Positions 7,037-9,927 of a stretch of DNA of 9,927 nt are shown here, in pieces. How positions within the stretch are numbered: the stretch's first letter is position 1; every line of letters starts with the position of its first letter. Below the pieces are notes generated by a model, which saw only the letters and a list, made by a program, of their open reading frames with translations, made no database searches and had not been told where the DNA came from. Source of the stretch: an uncultured Planctomycetaceae bacterium (GTDB taxonomy: Bacteria; Planctomycetota; Planctomycetia; Pirellulales; Pirellulaceae). A program made the translations under genes and the position numbers. The stretch lies in NCBI GenBank assembly GCA_903921945.1, contig CAIXSC010000456.1, positions 1 to 9,927 on the forward strand, written 5' to 3'.

Positions 7037-7337
7037 AGTTGGCGTTGGAGCGAACGCTTTTTCGTGGAAGAAAAGCGTCGCGGCGAGAGCTTCCCGGGTG
7101 TGGGACGATCAGACCGAAGCCGCTTGCTGAGAAGCGCGGACCGGGTGGTTGTTGCGCGTTGGGGTCGATTTCGATGAACAGCCAGCACGCGGCTAAGCCG
7201 CTGCGCGCCGGCGAATCATGGGCCGACGTCTCTTCGTAGACCGACCCTCGTGACGCATTCGTATTTCGCGTTCAAGCCAAGCTTGGGGTTCCCGACTGCG
7301 GCCGACGGAGCCGCGTCAGCGAAAGGAATGCTTGGAG
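7037..7337 (+). promoter_or_regulatory. Long structured 5' leader between B12 riboswitch and pseudopilin gene
   Basis: About 300 nt without a convincing gene; probably the riboswitch expression platform. Visible structure: hairpin 7050-7081; CGGCT-A-AGCCG at 7192-7202; CCAAGCTTGG at 7277-7286; and GAC(T)GCGGC / GCCGCGTC at 7294-7317 (8 bp with one bulge, 7-nt loop). None is followed by a proper T-run, so a translational rather than terminator-type switch is more likely. CCAAGC (7277-7282) could pair with GCTTGG (7330-7335) right before the ATG, hiding the ribosome site. A 21-codon frame at 7174-7239 (MNSQHAAKPLRAG...) has only a poor ribosome site and is not called as a gene. Confidence 0.5.
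7050..7081 (+). other. Hairpin just after the riboswitch
   Basis: ACGCTTTT (7054-7061) and AAAAGCGT (7071-7078) form an 8-bp stem around a 9-nt loop, extended by GCG (7050-7052) with CGC (7079-7081) past a one-base bulge. No T-run follows, so it is not a standard intrinsic terminator. Confidence 0.6.
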
Positions 7338-8165
7338 ATGGAAACGAAGACAGCGCAGCGGATCGGAACAGCCTGCCGGCGTGACGGCGGCGAACACCGG
7401 CCGCGCGGTTTCACGCTGGTCGAATTGCTCGTGGTGATCGCGATCATCGGAGTGCTTGTGGCCCTGCTTCTGCCCGCGGTGCAGATGGCCCGCGAGGCGG
7501 CTCGTCGCACGCAATGCGCCAATCATCTCAAACAAAACGCGCTCGCCGTGCTGATGTACCACGACACGTTTTCGGTGTTGCCGCCCGCCAATCTGCCGTC
7601 GTCCTGGCCATTCCAGGTAACGTGGTTTGGAACCGTGGACTACAACACGAACTCGGTCGCCACGGAAACAGGACTGCTGGCGCCTTTTATGGAACAAAGC
7701 AAGGCCGTCCTGCGCTGCCCATCGATGGCTCGCGTGGAGTCTTTGTATCAAGGAGCGGCCGGAGGCTACGGATACAACATGAACATCGGCAGCGTCGATT
7801 ATTCGAACTGGCCGCAACCGCCGCGCATGATCACCACGAATCTGGCGTCGTACCAGGCGACCTCCCGGACACTCGTGCTGACCGATTCCGCACGGATCTC
7901 GCTGCCCTGGGCGGGCGACCCCGTGATGCGGGTCACGGAGAATTTCTACTTGCAAGGTCCCAACGACGCCAACGCGGCTCCGAACACTCACTTCCGCCAT
8001 ACGGGCACCGCCTCCGTCGCTTTCCTCGACGGCCATGTTGAGGGCCGCACCGAGGAGTTTGTGCCTTCGCCTAGCCATTGGCCGACAACAGCCAACGATC
8101 TCCGCGCGAAAATCAAACTCGGATACGTCGCGACTACGAGCGTCGAGGCGTACCGAGCCTATTGA
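7338..8165 (+). CDS. DUF1559 pseudopilin (prepilin-type, H-X9-DG)
   Basis: A 275-residue pilin-like protein of the DUF1559 family, which is greatly expanded in planctomycetes. Residues 1-24 are a short basic leader ending RPRG; prepilin peptidase should cut after G24, leaving F25 as the methylated first residue of FTLVELLVVIAIIGVLVALLLP, with the conserved Glu at +5 (E29). AREAARRTQCANHLKQ (51-66) is the usual DUF1559 continuation. H221 with nine residues to D231-G232 (HTGTASVAFLDG) is the H-X9-DG processing-associated motif. ATG 7338 is preferred over the in-frame TTG at 7332: GAAAGGA (7321-7327) is 10 nt from the ATG but only 4 from the TTG. The individual role is unknown; such proteins are thought to be secreted or surface pseudopilins. 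Expression is probably controlled by the B12 riboswitch upstream. Confidence 0.93.
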   Translation: METKTAQRIGTACRRDGGEHRPRGFTLVELLVVIAIIGVLVALLLPAVQMAREAARRTQCANHLKQNALAVLMYHDTFSVLPPANLPSSWPFQVTWFGTVDYNTNSVATETGLLAPFMEQSKAVLRCPSMARVESLYQGAAGGYGYNMNIGSVDYSNWPQPPRMITTNLASYQATSRTLVLTDSARISLPWAGDPVMRVTENFYLQGPNDANAAPNTHFRHTGTASVAFLDGHVEGRTEEFVPSPSHWPTTANDLRAKIKLGYVATTSVEAYRAY

Positions 8166-8190
8166 GGGACGGATCAGCCAGCACGCATGC

Positions 8191-8219
8191 TTTCCAAGCA
8201 TTGGTTCTCGCCCTACACT
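8191..8219 (+). promoter_or_regulatory. Possible promoter of the CXXCH/toroid gene
   Basis: TTTCCA (8191-8196) and TACACT (8214-8219) each match four of six consensus bases and are spaced by 17 bp. A small hairpin (ATGCTT-TCC-AAGCAT, 8187-8201) overlaps the -35 but lacks a T-run, so it is a weak terminator candidate for the pseudopilin gene at best. Without an internal promoter the gene would be read from the riboswitch transcript. Confidence 0.35.
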
Positions 8220-8237
8220 GGCCGACCAGTGGCCAGT
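8216..8237. repeat. Operator-like inverted repeats at the predicted transcription start
   Basis: CACTGG-CCGA-CCAGTG (8216-8231) is a perfect 6-bp inverted repeat, overlapped by ACTGGCC (8217-8223) / GGCCAGT (8231-8237), a 7-bp repeat with a 7-nt centre. They cover the end of the -10 box and the likely start point, where a repressor would bind; an RNA hairpin in the leader is the alternative. Confidence 0.45.
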
Positions 8238-8266
8238 CCCTTGGATTCCAAACTGGAGCGTACGTC

Positions 8267-9466
8267 ATGAATGGCAACAGTCAGGCGAGCCCTCGACATC
8301 TTCGTTTGCGGTTGATTCTCGGCTGGATGACGGTGGCCGTCTCGGCGGGGGCGATGGCCACGGCGGCTCTGGGGCAAGCCCCGGGCAAGCCGGCGTTTCA
8401 GTATGAAGCGGGGGACGTCCGGGTGAGCATCCCCACGGCGGACGAACCGCGAGTGAAGGAGTTTGGCCCCGAATCGCTGAAAGCGGCGGCCAAGTATTTG
8501 GAAGTCGGGGCCGCGAGTTGGCTGCGCGGGCGGGCCTGCATTAACTGCCACACCACCGGTCCCTATCTGACCGACGCGACCGCGTGGTCGCGCCATTTCG
8601 GAAAGCCGAACGAACAGGTGTTCGCCAATTTCGCCAAGGCGGTGCCGAAGGAAATCGAGGACGTCCAGGAGATCGACCAGAAGGGTCACAAGTTCTACCC
8701 AGGGGCCTTTTTCAGCGTCTGGCGCAGCGCGGGGCTCGCCGAGTGGGACCGGAACGTTTCGGGCAAGCTGTCCGAGGTGACCGACCGCTCGCTGCGCGAA
8801 ATGTTCACGCGGCAATCAGCCAGCGGCGCCTTTGTCAGCCACGGCGAAGTCGAGATCCCGCACATCACGACCGACTTTCAGTTGTCGCTGCAAGCCGCTC
8901 GCGCGATCACCGCGGCGCCCGGATGGCTCGACGGACTGAAAGACGAAGCGTTGCAAGCCCGCGTCGCGAAACTGAAGCATTGGCTCCAAACGGCGCCTCC
9001 CAAGAACGACTTCGATCGCGTGCTGAAACTTCAGTTGGCGTTCTACCTGCCCGAGTGCGTGCCGCAAGTCGAACGCGACGCCGCGCTGGCGCTGCTGTCG
9101 TCCAAGCAGCACGAGGATGGCGGATGGAGCACGCGTGACATGTCGCCCGTGAATGACTGGCACTACGAAATGAGCGCCACGGTGCTCAATCTGATCGCCA
9201 AATTGCCGGACGCGGACAAACCCGAAAGCGACGCCTACATGACCGCCTTGGCCGTCGTCCTGATGCGGCAGAGCAACGTGCCGGCGGCCGATCCGCGAAT
9301 CCAACGCGGCTTGGCATGGCTAAAACGCGAGCAACGCGAAAGCGGCCGTTGGTGGATGCATTCGCTCTACCGCGGCAATTACCACTACACCACCTACATC
9401 GCCACGATCGAAGCCCTCAAAGCGTTCGAACTCTGCGGTGAACTCAAGGATATCAAGGCCGACTAG
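8267..9466 (+). CDS. Secreted protein with CXXCH haem motif and squalene-cyclase-like repeats
   Basis: A 399-residue exported protein. The signal peptide is basic (HLRLRLILG) with a hydrophobic stretch at 17-35 and a likely cut ALG|QAP after residue 36. CINCH (91-95) is a c-type haem attachment motif in a context (RACINCHTTGPYL) like short cytochrome c segments; haem attachment would require export, which the signal provides. Residues 170-390 resemble the helical repeats of squalene-hopene cyclase and prenyltransferases (LLSSKQHEDGGWSTRDM, 276-291; GLAWLKREQRESGRWWMH, 348-365). No DXDD catalytic motif is present, so cyclase activity is unlikely. The start at ATG 8267 follows GGAG at 8 nt; the frame is open upstream to 8078, but that overlaps the pseudopilin and would bury the signal. 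The enzymatic role is unknown; a redox or ligand-binding role is a guess. Confidence 0.85.
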   Translation: MNGNSQASPRHLRLRLILGWMTVAVSAGAMATAALGQAPGKPAFQYEAGDVRVSIPTADEPRVKEFGPESLKAAAKYLEVGAASWLRGRACINCHTTGPYLTDATAWSRHFGKPNEQVFANFAKAVPKEIEDVQEIDQKGHKFYPGAFFSVWRSAGLAEWDRNVSGKLSEVTDRSLREMFTRQSASGAFVSHGEVEIPHITTDFQLSLQAARAITAAPGWLDGLKDEALQARVAKLKHWLQTAPPKNDFDRVLKLQLAFYLPECVPQVERDAALALLSSKQHEDGGWSTRDMSPVNDWHYEMSATVLNLIAKLPDADKPESDAYMTALAVVLMRQSNVPAADPRIQRGLAWLKREQRESGRWWMHSLYRGNYHYTTYIATIEALKAFELCGELKDIKAD

Positions 9467-9541
9467 CCCCATGTGTTTTGCCTCAGCTGAAACTGGAAGA
9501 AACCTGAATTTGGGTTAGAACAACCCTTACGGAGGTTTCTC

Positions 9542-9868
9542 ATGACCAAGTCTGACGCCGCGAAGCGGCGATATTTCGCGCCGCAAGAGAAGATGGCCAT
9601 CCTCAAGCGGCATCTACTCGAGCGGGTTCCGGTATCGGATCTCTGCGACGAGTTCGCCATCGCCCCGAACGTGTTCTACCGCTGGCAGCGCGAACTGTTC
9701 GAGAACGGCCACTAAGCTTTTGAGAACGATCGCAAGAGCAAGGCGGCCGAGAACGCCAAGGACCGCAGAATCGAAGCCCTCGAAGAAAAGCTGCAACGTA
9801 AAAACGAGGTGCTTTCCGAATTGCTTGAGGAGCACGTGCAGTTAAAAAAAGAACTTGGGGCCCCCTGA
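9542..9868 (+). pseudogene. IS3-family transposase orfA interrupted by an in-frame stop
   Basis: OrfA is the DNA-binding subunit that joins orfB by frameshift to make the active transposase. From ATG 9542 (GGAGG 6 nt upstream) the first 57 codons encode a helix-turn-helix of the Tnp_1 type (RYFAPQEKMAILKRHL...VSDLCDEFAIAPNVFYRWQRELFENGH). TAA at 9713-9715 then stops it. The same frame continues at once with AFENDRKSKAAENAKD and a leucine-zipper-like helix (RRIEALEEKLQRKNEVLSELLEEHVQLKKELG) to TGA 9866-9868, the normal length of ~108 residues. A single C-to-T change from a glutamine codon CAA would explain the stop. The element is probably unable to make full transposase unless the stop is suppressed or is a sequencing error. 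Confidence 0.85.
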
Positions 9869-9887
9869 CCGGCCGCTGGGTTCCCCA
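9844..9887 (+). promoter_or_regulatory. Programmed -1 frameshift signal between orfA and orfB
   Basis: Seven A residues (9844-9850) are phased as A AAA AAA in the orfA frame, the canonical -1 slippery heptamer of IS3 elements. A GC-rich stretch follows in which TGGGG (9856-9860) can pair with CCCCA (9883-9887), a possible stimulatory hairpin. The -1 frame opens directly into orfB. Confidence 0.75.
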
Positions 9888-9927
9888 TGAAACTCGCGAT
9901 GAGGTCGTCGACCTCGTGCGAGATCGG
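9850..9927 (+). CDS. IS3-family transposase orfB, 5' end only (frameshift product)
   Basis: OrfB carries the DDE integrase domain that cuts and joins DNA. Here only its first 26 codons are visible, read in the -1 frame after the A7 site; the segment GPLTGRWVPHETRDEVVDLV is the typical start of planctomycete-type IS3 orfB proteins. The catalytic residues lie beyond the window. No ATG, GTG or TTG of its own is seen at the beginning of this frame, which fits production as an orfA-orfB fusion. Upstream orfA has a stop at 9713-9715, so ribosomes would seldom reach the slippery site unless translation restarts after it. Confidence 0.75.

Larger units (their letters stand above)
9467..9927 (+). mobile_element. 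Left part of an IS3-family insertion sequence, truncated by window end
   Basis: An IS3-type orfA/orfB arrangement starts about 75 bp after the preceding gene and runs off the window. The exact left end is not resolved: it lies between 9467 and 9541, and without the right end the terminal inverted repeats cannot be matched. A small stem-loop GGGTT-AGAAC-AACCC (9512-9526) lies just before the orfA ribosome site (GGAGG, 9531-9535), where it could limit translation from outside transcripts. Confidence 0.8.

Noticed and set aside
7050..7081. Intrinsic terminator after the riboswitch
   Set aside because: The stem is good but no T-run follows it; the A/T tracts are inside the stem.
6462..7130. Plus-strand frame through the repeats and riboswitch
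   Set aside because: It crosses the kinase end, a non-triplet tandem repeat and a structured RNA; the product (QWPQPQPMAES...) is low complexity without a ribosome site.
7174..7239. Small 21-residue gene in the riboswitch leader
   Set aside because: Only a poor upstream purine tract and no recognisable features; kept as a possible leader peptide only.
7272..8201. A 309-codon minus-strand frame opposite the pseudopilin
   Set aside because: The pseudopilin on the plus strand has an unmistakable prepilin signal and H-X9-DG motif; the opposite frame has none.
8267..9466. Active squalene-hopene cyclase
   Set aside because: Repeat-like motifs are present, but no DXDD motif, and the length is well below that of true cyclases.

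Overview
The window is GC-rich bacterial DNA that most resembles a planctomycete chromosome. The main reasons are a DUF1559 / H-X9-DG pseudopilin, a Hanks-type kinase whose pre-kinase segment (TNYQAEQL...GRTKLNLGPY) is typical of planctomycete kinases, a DUF2617-like protein, and a secreted squalene-cyclase-repeat protein carrying a haem motif. These are family-level recognitions from reading the sequence; no search was run.

Layout. Positions 1-2301 are a minus-strand cluster transcribed leftwards: a DUF2617-like protein (1759-2301), then two type II secretion F-like membrane proteins (658-1716 and 1-548, the second cut by the window edge). A good sigma70-like promoter lies in the 133-bp divergent gap at 2302-2434. 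From 2435 everything runs on the plus strand: a large secreted protein of unknown function (2435-4996), a membrane-anchored Ser/Thr kinase with its own promoter (5083-6567), then about 770 bp without a convincing gene.

That gap is not empty. It holds a 19-bp tandem repeat block (6623-6698), a promoter (6787-6814), an adenosylcobalamin-type riboswitch (6826-7036) and a 300-nt structured leader before the DUF1559 pseudopilin (7338-8165). Next, behind a possible promoter and operator-like palindrome, is a secreted protein with a CXXCH motif and terpene-cyclase-like repeats (8267-9466). The window ends in the left part of an IS3-family element (from about 9467): orfA is interrupted by an in-frame TAA but keeps the A7 slippery site that feeds the orfB frame.

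How the genes may relate. The F-like proteins and the pseudopilin belong to the same class of machinery (type II secretion / type IV pilus-like assembly), although they lie in separate transcription units here. The most notable feature is the B12 riboswitch placed directly before a pseudopilin gene rather than a gene of B12 synthesis, transport or B12-dependent metabolism. No CRISPR array, tRNA or rRNA is visible.
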